This document shows positions 18,045 through 27,002 of a stretch of 64,000 nt of DNA, in pieces. Where the stretch lies: the NCBI RefSeq assembly GCF_000952685.1, contig NZ_JYHV01000037.1, forward strand, positions 704,689 to 768,688, in the 5' to 3' direction. The DNA is from Stutzerimonas stutzeri (GTDB lineage Bacteria > Pseudomonadota > Gammaproteobacteria > Pseudomonadales > Pseudomonadaceae). Within the stretch, counting starts at the first letter, position 1; the number at the start of each line of letters is the position of its first letter. Both the position numbers and the translations under genes were made by a program. The notes under the pieces are model-generated. The model saw only the letters and a list, made by a program, of their open reading frames with translations. It was not told the DNA's origin and searched no databases.

Positions 18045-18559
18045 GGCGCCTCCTCGGCCAGCATCAGGCAATGCAGCATGGCCTGCGCCATATACTTCTT
18101 AACCATTCGCTCGGACACATCGAGCTCGACGGCGATGGCCGCATAGGTCAACCCGTGCAACTGCGACAGCAGGAATGCGCGACGCACCTTGTAAGGTAGA
18201 CGCGTCAGCATCGTATCGACCTGCATCAGCGTTTCGACGATCAGCGCCTGGGATTCCGGCGACGGCATGACCGCCTCCGGCTGCAAGGCGAGCGCGTCCA
18301 GATAGGCCTGCTCGATCCGCTTGCGTCGCCAGTGATTGATCAGCAACCCCTTGGCGATGGTGTGCAGGTAGGCGCGAGGTTCGCGAATGGGTTCCAGACC
18401 ATGGTCTTTGCTCAATACGCGAACAAAGGTGTCCTGCGCCAGATCGGCGGCCTTCTGGCTGCAGCCGAGCTGACGCCGCAACCAGCCGTTCAGCCAGCCT
18501 TGATGGTCGACATACAGCCGATGCACCAGCTCATGTCTGACCATACCCTCGGTCGCCAT
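18041..18559 (-). CDS. FecI-type ECF sigma factor (iron-starvation sigma factor)
   Basis: 172 residues: region 2 (residues 10-75, DLAQDTFVRVLSKD; REPRAYLHTIAKGLLINHWRR) and region 4 (115-165, LPYKVRRAFLLSQLHGLTYAAIAVELDVS). It directs transcription of the downstream receptor gene once the FecR partner is signalled by the loaded receptor. The perfect palindrome just upstream is the likely control site. Confidence 0.93.
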   Translation of the reverse strand: MATEGMVRHELVHRLYVDHQGWLNGWLRRQLGCSQKAADLAQDTFVRVLSKDHGLEPIREPRAYLHTIAKGLLINHWRRKRIEQAYLDALALQPEAVMPSPESQALIVETLMQVDTMLTRLPYKVRRAFLLSQLHGLTYAAIAVELDVSERMVKKYMAQAMLHCLMLAEEAP

Positions 18560-18577
18560 GGTCGTACCCTTCGCCTT

Positions 18578-18603
18578 GAGAAGCGTTAATGCTAACGCTT
18601 CTC
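18578..18603. promoter_or_regulatory. Perfect 11-4-11 palindrome upstream of the fecI-type gene
   Basis: GAGAAGCGTTA (18578-18588), ATGC, TAACGCTTCTC (18593-18603): every base of the arms pairs. It lies 19 bases upstream of the sigma-factor start, between two divergent genes. Position fits a repressor site such as Fur, but the sequence is a poor match to the A/T-rich Fur consensus, so the binding protein is unclear. Confidence 0.6.
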
Positions 18604-18708
18604 ATAAACACAAAGCTATGCCCCTCGCGCGTCGACACGCATGACTCAACACCACTCGGGTTTTTCTGACTCGGCTAGGCTTTACGGACATCACTTTGGA
18701 GTCTCGAG

Positions 18709-19233
18709 ATGAAACCCATCATTCACCTCTGCGCTGCTGCGTTACTGCTTGGCTCACTCCCTGTTCAGGCGCTGGAAATGCTTCCTGGGCTTTGGGAGTT
18801 TTCCAGTGACAACATCGAAGTGGATGGCACGCAGATGCCAGGCATGGCGGAAATGCTCGAGCAGATGAAAGGCTTGCCGCCTGAGCAAAAGAAAATGATG
18901 GAAGACATGCTTGCGGCGCAAGGCGTCGAGCTGGGCTCTGGCGGGGTGCGCATGTGCCTGAGCGAAGCGCAGGTGAAATCCCGTGAACTGCCATTTCAGG
19001 ATGAGCCCGGCTGCAGCCAGAAACTCGTCGAACAGACCGACAATCTGTGGAAATTCAGCTTCGAATGCCCTGACGCCAAGGGGCACGGCGAGACCCAGCT
19101 GATCAGCGAGCGAGAGGTGGTCAGCACGATCGAAAGCGATTATCGGGTCGGCACGCAGCAGGGCAGCAGCCGCATGCAATCACGCGGGAAGTGGCTGGGC
19201 ACCGATTGCGGCACGCTCAAGCCGAGAAAATAG
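18709..19233 (+). CDS. DUF3617 secreted protein
   Basis: 174 residues. Signal peptide (about 1-21, cleaved after VQA), then LEMLPGLWEFSS, the typical DUF3617 opening, a methionine-rich helix (MPGMAEMLEQMKG; MMEDMLAAQG) and four cysteines (MCLSE, GCSQK, FECPD, TDCGT) that could pair. Periplasmic, unknown role. The ATG has TGGAG upstream. It is divergent from the fecI-type gene. Confidence 0.88.
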   Translation: MKPIIHLCAAALLLGSLPVQALEMLPGLWEFSSDNIEVDGTQMPGMAEMLEQMKGLPPEQKKMMEDMLAAQGVELGSGGVRMCLSEAQVKSRELPFQDEPGCSQKLVEQTDNLWKFSFECPDAKGHGETQLISEREVVSTIESDYRVGTQQGSSRMQSRGKWLGTDCGTLKPRK

Positions 19234-19237
19234 CGAA

Positions 19238-19253
19238 GGTTTCACGTGGAACC
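19238..19253. promoter_or_regulatory. Degenerate parS-like site
   Basis: GGTTTCACGTGGAACC keeps the inner 14 bases of the parS variant at 59719 but differs at both outermost positions. It lies just after the DUF3617 stop codon, about 40 kb from the main parS cluster. ParB binding is possible but unproven. Confidence 0.4.
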
Positions 19254-19276
19254 CATGGGCATCAGCCTGCCCCACG

Positions 19277-19633
19277 CTATTCTTCAGCCCATTCACCGCC
19301 GCTGGTCTGCTCGCAGGCTGGCTGGAGAAAGCGTGCGTCGCTGGCGACGCCGTAATAATGAATATCTTGCCGATAGGGCATATTGGAGACCTGGGCATTA
19401 CGGCAGATACCAAAGGCGCCGGTGGGGCATTGCTCGACGAAAGCGACTTCCACCTCTTGGTCCTTGAGTTGCGGTTGGCAGAAGCCGGAGCGAAACAGTT
19501 CCGCCGGGATCGTGCGATTCTGCTGACAGAGCTTCACCTCGATCCGCTCATCCTGGCTGTGGATCACGCAACCCTCGGCCCACGCCTGTCCAGCGATGGT
19601 CAGCGACAGCAACAGAAAACACATTGAACGCAT
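19277..19633 (-). CDS. Small secreted cysteine-containing protein of unknown function
   Basis: 118 residues from MRSMCFLLLSLT, a signal peptide cleaved near WAEG (residue 20). The mature part has six cysteines (GCVIHS, KLCQQN, FCQPQ, EQCPTG, GICRN, PACEQ), suggesting a disulfide-bonded periplasmic protein. A second in-frame ATG at 19624 would give a slightly shorter signal peptide. Not recognised. Confidence 0.7.
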   Translation of the reverse strand: MRSMCFLLLSLTIAGQAWAEGCVIHSQDERIEVKLCQQNRTIPAELFRSGFCQPQLKDQEVEVAFVEQCPTGAFGICRNAQVSNMPYRQDIHYYGVASDARFLQPACEQTSGGEWAEE

Positions 19634-19725
19634 CGAACGGTACCCTTGATCTACCCGCCGCGACTCTAGCACGCAGATCCTGAAATCGCTTCCACCCCAG
19701 CCACCGAGTGCGCACCATAGCCCAC

Positions 19726-20694
19726 ATGCTGACCCACATACCTACCCATGTAATCTGCGGACCGCTCGGCGCCGGCAAGACCAGTCTGATCCGCTCGCTG
19801 CTGGCGCAGAAGCCCGCCAGCGAACGCTGGGCCGTGCTGATCAACGAGTTCGGCCAGATAGGAATCGACGCCGCGCTGCTGACCACCGATGACACCGGTA
19901 TCAGCCTGGCCGAAATCGCCGGTGGCTGCCTGTGTTGCATCAATGGCGTGCCGTTCCAGGTCGGCCTGAGCCGCTTGCTGCGCAAGGCCAAACCGGATCG
20001 GCTGCTGATCGAGCCCTCAGGACTGGGGCATCCGTCCGAGCTGCTGAAGCAACTCAGTGCGCCACCCTGGCACGAAGTTCTGGCGTTACAGCCGTGCGTT
20101 ACCGTGCTCGACGCCGCAGCTCTGGCACGTGGTGAGCCGTTGCCGCCGAGCCAGCAAGAAGCGCTACAGAGCAGCGGCTTGTTGCTGCTGAACAAGTGCG
20201 AACAGCTGACTCAGACCGATCGCCAGCACCTCGCTACGCGGCTGCCCGCGCTACCCCTGCGCTGGATACGTGAGGGCGCTCTGCCGATCACCGAACTGCC
20301 CGGCATCGACAGACAAGCCGGCATGGCCCATGACGAGCTTGAAATGCCTTTGCCCGCTACCGCCGGCGTAACCGGTGGCGTCTGGCTGGATCCGCAACAG
20401 CCCTTCTCCCAGAGCCAGGGCGGCGCGGATGGCTGGAGCATCGGCTGGCGCTGGCATCCGAGCCAGCATTTCGATCTGCAAGACATAGCCCAATGGCTCG
20501 GTAGTCTCAACTGGCGCAGAGCGAAGCTGGTCGTGCACGGGCCCGATGGCTGGCGCTCGGCTAACGCACTGGCCGGCGAGCCGCTGCGGTTCGAGCCCAG
20601 CGAATGGCGGAAGGATTCGAGGCTCGAACTGATTTTCGACGAGCCCCAAGACCAAGAGCGTCTGATGGCAGCAATGGCGGCCTGTCGACTCTAA
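19726..20694 (+). CDS. COG0523 (CobW/YjiA/ZNG1-like) metal-handling GTPase
   Basis: 322 residues. Walker A CGPLGAGKTS near residues 11-20, the metal-binding GGCLCCI (CxCC) near 65, Walker B-like EPSGLGHP, and the guanine-specificity motif NKCE near 160; a CobW C-terminal domain follows. These proteins insert or deliver zinc, cobalt or similar metals using GTP. A GTG six codons upstream is an alternative start. No zinc-starvation (Zur) site was recognised in front. Confidence 0.9.
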   Translation: MLTHIPTHVICGPLGAGKTSLIRSLLAQKPASERWAVLINEFGQIGIDAALLTTDDTGISLAEIAGGCLCCINGVPFQVGLSRLLRKAKPDRLLIEPSGLGHPSELLKQLSAPPWHEVLALQPCVTVLDAAALARGEPLPPSQQEALQSSGLLLLNKCEQLTQTDRQHLATRLPALPLRWIREGALPITELPGIDRQAGMAHDELEMPLPATAGVTGGVWLDPQQPFSQSQGGADGWSIGWRWHPSQHFDLQDIAQWLGSLNWRRAKLVVHGPDGWRSANALAGEPLRFEPSEWRKDSRLELIFDEPQDQERLMAAMAACRL

Positions 20695-20701
20695 CGCAGG
20701 C

Positions 20702-21076
20702 TCACTCGCCGCGACGGCGCCACTCGTCCAACTGGATCACTCGTCCCGAATCAGGTGGCGCATGAAAGGGGTGCGCCTCCATCTCGATCGATCCTGGACG
20801 GGCACCGAACATGACGATGCTGCCCTGATGGCGTTGCTCTCCGGTGACGGTGAATTCGAAACCGTAGACCCGTGCGAAACGGCGTTGTCCCCGTGCGTCA
20901 CGAATCACTCCCAGACGGCGAAACGCCACATTGCCGTCCAGCAGCTCGACATCCATCGTCTTGCAGTGGCGCCGCACCGCTGCCAGCGCGCGCTCACGGA
21001 TGCCATGCGCATGCCAAAGCCAGGCGACACCGGTTAGCAGCAAGAGAAAGATGAACAGATTGCCGAGCGTCACCAT
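20702..21076 (-). CDS. DUF3301 single-pass membrane protein
   Basis: 124 residues. One N-terminal membrane segment (LFIFLLLLTGVAWLWHAHG) then a conserved soluble domain: RERALAAVRRHC, LLDGNVAFRRLG, RVYGFEFTVTG, matching the DUF3301 pattern. It converges on the COG0523 gene with only 7 bases between stops. Function unknown. Confidence 0.85.
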   Translation of the reverse strand: MVTLGNLFIFLLLLTGVAWLWHAHGIRERALAAVRRHCKTMDVELLDGNVAFRRLGVIRDARGQRRFARVYGFEFTVTGEQRHQGSIVMFGARPGSIEMEAHPFHAPPDSGRVIQLDEWRRRGE

Positions 21077-21164
21077 GGACGTTGCGCTCCATGGGAGATC
21101 GCCGCGAACGGCACGTGCCGGCCCGATATGGGCGATATGCGCCCGCAGACGTGGGCCTGGCCGC

Positions 21165-21572
21165 TCAACTTTCCAGCCAGACGTCGCGTGCCCAGTGCCA
21201 CACCGACTCCCAGCTCTCGTCGGTCAACTCGTGCTCGTCGCCGTCGAACAGCATGACCTCGCCTTCGAGATCGACCACGTAATAATCCGGCCCGTCCTGG
21301 CAGATCGGCAGCAGGTCGCGCGCCACGCCAGCGTCCCAGGCGTTGGCGGCCACTTCCGGCAAATAGGTGTGCGACTGTGGGTCGGCCGCGGTCACCGGCT
21401 CCAGCCGGCCATAGACCACGTCGCTGACCGTCAGCAGGAATTCACGCAAACCGAACGGCAGGTTGATCAACAGCTCTTCCTCGACCTCGACCAGCCGGTC
21501 GTCGTCCGGGAGCTCCAACGGAACCGGTACCGGTTCGTTGAGCTCACGCAGTTGCTCGATCACCTCTTCCAT
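21165..21572 (-). CDS. SMI1/KNR4 (SUKH) family protein
   Basis: 135 residues from MEEVIEQLRE, preceded by a very strong AGGGGGG ribosome site; a longer reading has none. The SUKH pattern is seen in LPFGLREFLLTVSDVVYGRLEP and the strongly acidic second half ending in WHWARDVWLES. SUKH proteins are often immunity proteins against nuclease toxins. This one has no toxin gene next to it, so a housekeeping role is more likely. Confidence 0.82.
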   Translation of the reverse strand: MEEVIEQLRELNEPVPVPLELPDDDRLVEVEEELLINLPFGLREFLLTVSDVVYGRLEPVTAADPQSHTYLPEVAANAWDAGVARDLLPICQDGPDYYVVDLEGEVMLFDGDEHELTDESWESVWHWARDVWLES

Positions 21573-21774
21573 GACAATCCCCCCTCTGCAGTCGCCTGGA
21601 ATGCGCCGTTTATACAAGCCCTCGCATTGGCTAGCCAGTACCAGTCGCGCTAAAGTGGCCTCCGCTCGAAAATCCGGTGTGCCCATGCAAGCGTTACGAA
21701 GCAGGCACCGACCTGAATAGCCGCATGGATGCCTGCTCATCGTTCAGCCCGCTCGGGCTCGACTAGGAGATATC

Positions 21775-24033
21775 GTGGCATCCACCCCAGCAAGCGACAG
21801 GCTCACAGAGGCGCTCGCCCAGTGCGCTGAAGAACCCATCCACATCCCCGGCAGTATTCAACCCCATGGGTTTCTGCTGGTGCTCCGCGAACCTCAGCTG
21901 ACCATCGTCCAAGCCAGCGACAATGTCTTGCAGTGGCTCGGCGTCGAAGCCCATGCGTTGCTCGGCCAGCCCCTCGCCGAGCTCATCGGCGAGTGCGGCT
22001 TCGCCGAACGCCTGGCTGCGCTGGCCGAAGACGATCACAATCCGTTCCACCTAAGCGACATCAGTTTCACGCTGCCGGGTAGCAATGACCGGCCGACGTT
22101 CGCCTTGATGGCCCACCGCTACTCGGGCCGGCTCATCGTCGAGTTCGAGGCCGCGGGCAGTTCCGGCAAGGCCTACGACACGCTCTATCCGCTGATGCGA
22201 ACCTTCGTGGTGCAGCTGCAAGAAGCGCAGGCGCTTGAATTCATCTGCCAACTGGCCGTGCGCGAAGTCAAACGCATCACCGGCTTCGGTCGGGTCAAGG
22301 CTTACCGCTTCGATGCCCAAGGCAACGGCGTGGTACTGGCAGAAGAAGCCGACGAAGGTTACCCGCGCTATCTGGGGCTGCACTTTCCAGCTTCGGATAT
22401 TCCGCCACAGGCACGCCAGCTCTACCGCAACAACCTGATCCGCGTGATCCAGGACGCCAACTACCGACCCTCCCCGCTGGTACCCGCGCTCAATCCGGAC
22501 ACGGGTGAACCGCTGGATCTGAGCTTCGCCTCGCTTCGCAGCGTGTCGCCGGTACACCTACAGTACATGCGCAACATGGGCACGCTCGCGTCGATGTCGA
22601 TTTCCATCGTCGTGCAGGGCGAGCTCTGGGGCATGATCTCTTGCCATGACGCCGCGCCGCGCACCGTGGGTTATCAGACCCGCACGGCTTGCGAGCTGTT
22701 GGGGCGAATTCTTTCGCTGCAGATCGAAGCCAAGGAGGCGGCGGCGCTGGCCCAGCGCAAGCTGGAATTACGTCGCCAGATCGTCGAGCTGCTTTCGGCA
22801 ATGGCCGACCGCGACAGCGTCATCGAAGGCTTCAAGAATCTTCCGGCCGCCGTACTCGGATTCGCCAGTGCCGACGGCGCCGCCATCGTCTCGGGCGAAT
22901 CCCACGAAATCATCGGTGAGACACCTCCACCCGAATTGCTGACCGCCTTGACGCTATGGCTGTCGCAGCAGCATGAGCGTCTGGTGTTCAGTTCCGATTG
23001 CGTTTCTCGCGACATTCCCGCCGTGCCGGAACTGGCCGCGCATTGTGCGGGCCTGCTGGCGGTGTCGATTTCGCGCCTGCATCCGCATTACCTGCTGTGG
23101 TTCCGTCGTGAGCAGATCAAGACCGTGAACTGGGCCGGTCAGACGGGCAAGCAATTTGACGGTCGCGGCGGATTGTCCCCGCGCGACAGTTTCGAGAACT
23201 GGCGCGAGACGGTGCGTGGCTACGCCCAGCCCTGGCAACCGGTGGAGCTGGAAGGTGCACTCGAACTGCGCACCGCAGTGCTCGGCATCGTGCTGCGTAA
23301 GGCCGAAGAAATGGCCCAGCTCGCCGGTGAGCTGCGTGAAAGCAACAAAGAGCTGGAGTCTTTCTCCTACAGCGTCTCGCATGATCTGCGCGCGCCGCTG
23401 CGGCATATCACCGGCTATGCCGAGCTGTTGGGCGAGCTCGAAGGCAGCAAACTCAGCGATCGTGGCCTGCGCTTCCTTGACAACATCGGCGATGCCGCCC
23501 GTTTCGCTGGCACGCTCGTCGACAATCTACTGAGTTTCTCCCAGATGGGCCGCGCCGCGCTGCGCCTGTCCGACGTGAATCTCAGCGCGCTGGTCGAATC
23601 CATCCGTCGGGAGTTGGCGCCGGACTGCGAAGGCCGGCAGATAGAATGGCACGTTCAGTCCATGCCCGTCGTGGTCGCCGACGCCGCGTTCATCCACATG
23701 GCCCTGCGCAACCTGATTTCCAATGCGCTCAAGTACAGCCGCACGCGTGAGCAGGCGGTCATCGAGATAGGCGCCGAACAGCGCGCCGAAGAAACCATCG
23801 TTTACGTTCGCGATAACGGTGTCGGCTTCAACATGCAATACGCCAACAAGCTATTCGGCGTCTTCCAGCGCCTGCATCGGATGGAGGAGTTCGAAGGCAC
23901 CGGAATCGGGCTGGCCAGCGTGCGACGTATCATCGAGCGCCACGATGGGCAGGTCTGGGCGAACGGCGAAGTCGACCAGGGCGCGACCTTCTTTTTTTCA
24001 CTGCCTCGCCTCGCTTACGCGTCATCCCTTTAG
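21775..24033 (+). CDS. bphP: Bacteriophytochrome histidine kinase
   Basis: 752 residues, GTG start with a strong AGGAG site. Domain order: PAS (20-130), GAF (145-310), PHY (325-505), HisKA (525-590) and HATPase (640-745). The biliverdin-binding cysteine is Cys17, before EPIHIPGSIQPHG. The chromophore-pocket Asp208 (PASDIP) and His261 (SPVHLQYMRNMG) are present, and the phosphorylated His536 lies in SYSVSHDLRAPLRH. The kinase has N (NLISNALKYS) and G boxes (DNGVGFN, GTGIGL). It should sense red/far-red light and pass phosphate to the next gene product. First gene of a four-gene operon ending in haem oxygenase. Confidence 0.95.
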   Translation: MASTPASDRLTEALAQCAEEPIHIPGSIQPHGFLLVLREPQLTIVQASDNVLQWLGVEAHALLGQPLAELIGECGFAERLAALAEDDHNPFHLSDISFTLPGSNDRPTFALMAHRYSGRLIVEFEAAGSSGKAYDTLYPLMRTFVVQLQEAQALEFICQLAVREVKRITGFGRVKAYRFDAQGNGVVLAEEADEGYPRYLGLHFPASDIPPQARQLYRNNLIRVIQDANYRPSPLVPALNPDTGEPLDLSFASLRSVSPVHLQYMRNMGTLASMSISIVVQGELWGMISCHDAAPRTVGYQTRTACELLGRILSLQIEAKEAAALAQRKLELRRQIVELLSAMADRDSVIEGFKNLPAAVLGFASADGAAIVSGESHEIIGETPPPELLTALTLWLSQQHERLVFSSDCVSRDIPAVPELAAHCAGLLAVSISRLHPHYLLWFRREQIKTVNWAGQTGKQFDGRGGLSPRDSFENWRETVRGYAQPWQPVELEGALELRTAVLGIVLRKAEEMAQLAGELRESNKELESFSYSVSHDLRAPLRHITGYAELLGELEGSKLSDRGLRFLDNIGDAARFAGTLVDNLLSFSQMGRAALRLSDVNLSALVESIRRELAPDCEGRQIEWHVQSMPVVVADAAFIHMALRNLISNALKYSRTREQAVIEIGAEQRAEETIVYVRDNGVGFNMQYANKLFGVFQRLHRMEEFEGTGIGLASVRRIIERHDGQVWANGEVDQGATFFFSLPRLAYASSL

Positions 24034-24046
24034 TACGAGACCCTTG

Positions 24047-24532
24047 ATGCTCAAACCGATTCTTTTGGTAGAAGACAATCCTCACGACCTCGAGCTGACG
24101 CTGGTCGCGCTCGAGCGCAGTCAACTGGCCAACGATGTGATTGTCATGCGCGATGGCGCCGAGTCACTCGATTACCTGCTGCGTCGTGGCGACTATGCCC
24201 ATCGCGCCGATGGCAATCCGGCCGTGCTGCTGCTAGACCTCAAGTTGCCCAAAGTAGACGGGCTTGAGGTGCTGAAAATTGTTCGCGAGACCCCTGAGCT
24301 GCGCAGCATACCGGTGGTGATGCTGACGTCCTCGCGTGAGGAACCCGACCTGACGAAGGCCTATGAATTGGGGGTGAACGCTTACGTGGTCAAACCGGTC
24401 GAATTCCGGGACTTCGTGGCCGCCATTTCCGACCTCGGTATCTTCTGGGCTGTGCTCAACGAGCCGCCGCCGGGATCGTTGCGGCTGCAACGCCAACGCC
24501 GGGATCGCCAGGACGATGAGGAGCAGAGCTGA
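24047..24532 (+). CDS. Single-domain response regulator partnered with the bacteriophytochrome
   Basis: 161 residues, one receiver domain without an output domain. Acidic pair Glu9/Asp10, phospho-acceptor Asp64 (LLLDLKLPKVDG), Thr/Ser switch in VMLTSSRE and Lys in VVKPV are all present. It starts 14 bases after the phytochrome stop; longer readings run inside that gene. Proteins of this type (Rcp1-like) are the direct targets of phytochrome kinases and act by protein contact or as phosphorelay carriers. Confidence 0.92.
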   Translation: MLKPILLVEDNPHDLELTLVALERSQLANDVIVMRDGAESLDYLLRRGDYAHRADGNPAVLLLDLKLPKVDGLEVLKIVRETPELRSIPVVMLTSSREEPDLTKAYELGVNAYVVKPVEFRDFVAAISDLGIFWAVLNEPPPGSLRLQRQRRDRQDDEEQS

Positions 24533-24596
24533 AAGGCAGCGACTTTGAGCGACTCAGAAGCAGACTTTTATCAAGCCGTGCGACACCCGCAACAGG

Positions 24597-27002
24597 ATGG
24601 TTATGCCACCGAAAAAAAACATCAGCCTCCTGTTCGTTGAAGACAGCCCGCACGATGCCGAGCTGGCGCTCCTGACGCTCGAACGAAACCATTACATCAT
24701 CGAGACGGAAGTCGTCTACGACCGTGCCGGCGTTGTCGAGGCACTGCAACGACGGCGTTTCGATCTGATTCTTTCGGACTTGATCCTGCCGGGTTATTCC
24801 GGCAGCCAGGCCCTGCAGGACGCCAAGCAACTGGCCCCCGACACCCCCTTCATTTTCCTCTCCGGCGTATTCGGCGAGGAGCACGCGGTCAACATGATGC
24901 GCTCCGGCGCCGTTGATTACGTGCTCAAACAGAACCTGAATTTTTTGCCCAAGGCGGTCGAGCGGGCTCTGAGCGAGGTGCAGGAACGCCACGGACGCCT
25001 GCGCGCCGAAGAGGCGCTGCGCGAAGTGGAGGTTCGCGCTCGTCTGGCGATCGATGCGGCGGGCCTGGGCATGTGGGACTACGAGCTGGCAAGCGGCACG
25101 ATGATTCTCGATCAGCGCTGTCGCACCATGTTCGGTCTGCCACCCGACGCAGCGGTGAACATCAGCGCGTTGGCGTCGTTCTGCCATCCGGATGATCTGT
25201 CGCGCATACGCGAGAAGGTCCGGGACACGCTTACGGACGAGGGCGACAAGGAATTCACCGTCGACTATCGCATTCTGCTCGGCGACGGGCGGGTACGCTG
25301 GGTGGAGACCCGCGGACAAGGCTTCTTCGAGGACGGCGCGTGCAAGCGCTTCATCGGCGTGGTGATGGATGTCACCGAGCAGAAACTGGCCACCGAAGCG
25401 CTCAAGCGCATGAACGAAACACTCGGCGAGCGCGTCGAGGCACGCACCCGCGAGCGCGACCGCACCTGGGAGCTGTCACGCGACCTGCTCGCGGTGATGC
25501 GCTTCGATACCACGGCCGTCGCGCTCAATCCGGTCTGGGAAGGCATGCTCGGCTGGCCGCGCGAAAAACTCACTGACCGACCGCTCTGGGCGCTGGTGCA
25601 CCCCGACGACCTCAGCGCAACCCTCGAAGAAACCGAGCGGATTCGCCGGGGCCAAGTCACCGACCGCTTCGTCAACCGCATGCAGCACCGCGATGGCAGC
25701 TATCGCTGGCTGTCCTGGACCGCCGTGCCCGAGGGCGAAAAGATGTACGCCGCGGGACGCGACATCACCAGCGAGATCGCGGCCGTCGACCGGCTCGCGG
25801 CGGCCAACCGCGAGCTGACGGAACAGATCAAGGAACGTGAACGCATCGAGGCGACCCTTCAGCAGATGCAGCGACTGGAGGCTGTCGGCCAGCTCACCGC
25901 CGGCGTCGCGCATGACTTCAACAATCTGCTGACAGTGATCCTCACCAGCGCCAGCTTTCTCAAGAACGACCTGGAGCGTGGCGCGCCGCTGGCCAAGTCG
26001 CTGAGCCGCCTGCAATACATCCAGGAGTCCGGCGAGCGCGGTGCGACCCTGACCAGTCAGCTGCTGGCGTTCGCTCGTCGTCAGCAGCTAGCCCCGAAGG
26101 CGGTGGACCTCAACGACACGCTGGTCGGCATGCTCAGCCTGTTGCACAGCACGCTTGGTGGCTCCGTCACCATCGAAACCGACACCTGCGCCGGGCTCTG
26201 GCATGCACTGGTCGATCCGACCCAGATCGAGATGATCATCCTCAACCTGGCGATCAACGCTCGCGACGCCATGGGCTCTGGTGGCCGGCTCGCCCTCAGT
26301 ACCGCCAACGCGGTGATCGACACACCCGCGCAACGTGCCGAAGAGCCGGGGCCCGGCGAGTACGTAGTGCTGTCGGTGAGAGATACCGGTTCAGGTATGA
26401 GCGACGAGGTGTTGCAGAAGGCCTTCGAACCGTTTTTCACCACCAAAGAGGTGGGAAAGGGTTCGGGGCTCGGCTTGGCCCAGGTGTTCGGCTTCGCCAA
26501 GCAATCCGGGGGTGGCGCGCGGATCGAGACCGAGCTGGGCGTGGGTACTACCGTCAGCGTCTACCTGCCTCGGGTTCGGGCTCCGGAGCTGACGATCGAC
26601 GCGCCGGCATACTCACACAGCACACCGATCGGTGACGCATCGAACACCGTCCTGCTGGTGGACGACGATCAGAGCGTACGTGAAGTGACCGCGCAGATGC
26701 TGATCAACCTGGGCTATTCGGTGATCCAGGCGGAGAGCGGCCAGCGGGCCCTGCAATTGCTGAAAGACGGCACGACGGTGGATCTGCTTCTGGCCGACTT
26801 CGCCATGCCGGGCATGAACGGCGGCGAGCTGGCCCGCGCCGTTCTGTCGAGTTACCCGAAGCTGCCCGTGGTATTCATCACCGGCTATGCCGAGCTCGGC
26901 GAACTGGGCATGGGCAGCACGACGATCATCCAAAAGCCCTTCCGCGAAGACGATCTGGCCAGCAAGATTCTCGGCGCGCTCACCGAAACGAGTCCCGCCT
27001 GA
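24597..27002 (+). CDS. Hybrid sensor kinase REC-PAS-PAS-HisKA-HATPase-REC
   Basis: 801 residues. Receiver 1 (10-125, Asp61 in LILSDLILPGYSG), a PAS domain (about 150-265), a second PAS (about 290-400), HisKA with His439 (TAGVAHDFNNLLT), HATPase (about 545-660) and receiver 2 (680-795, Asp734 in LLLADFAMPGMNG). No membrane segment. A second ATG at 24603 is better spaced from the AGGA site and may be the true start. The receiver at the front could take phosphate or signals from the phytochrome branch. Its stop shares one base with the haem oxygenase start. Confidence 0.93.
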   Translation: MVMPPKKNISLLFVEDSPHDAELALLTLERNHYIIETEVVYDRAGVVEALQRRRFDLILSDLILPGYSGSQALQDAKQLAPDTPFIFLSGVFGEEHAVNMMRSGAVDYVLKQNLNFLPKAVERALSEVQERHGRLRAEEALREVEVRARLAIDAAGLGMWDYELASGTMILDQRCRTMFGLPPDAAVNISALASFCHPDDLSRIREKVRDTLTDEGDKEFTVDYRILLGDGRVRWVETRGQGFFEDGACKRFIGVVMDVTEQKLATEALKRMNETLGERVEARTRERDRTWELSRDLLAVMRFDTTAVALNPVWEGMLGWPREKLTDRPLWALVHPDDLSATLEETERIRRGQVTDRFVNRMQHRDGSYRWLSWTAVPEGEKMYAAGRDITSEIAAVDRLAAANRELTEQIKERERIEATLQQMQRLEAVGQLTAGVAHDFNNLLTVILTSASFLKNDLERGAPLAKSLSRLQYIQESGERGATLTSQLLAFARRQQLAPKAVDLNDTLVGMLSLLHSTLGGSVTIETDTCAGLWHALVDPTQIEMIILNLAINARDAMGSGGRLALSTANAVIDTPAQRAEEPGPGEYVVLSVRDTGSGMSDEVLQKAFEPFFTTKEVGKGSGLGLAQVFGFAKQSGGGARIETELGVGTTVSVYLPRVRAPELTIDAPAYSHSTPIGDASNTVLLVDDDQSVREVTAQMLINLGYSVIQAESGQRALQLLKDGTTVDLLLADFAMPGMNGGELARAVLSSYPKLPVVFITGYAELGELGMGSTTIIQKPFREDDLASKILGALTETSPA

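Noticed and set aside
21165..21572. SMI1/KNR4 gene as part of a toxin-immunity pair
   Set aside because: No polymorphic toxin, Rhs or nuclease gene lies next to it; the neighbours are DUF3301 and a phytochrome.
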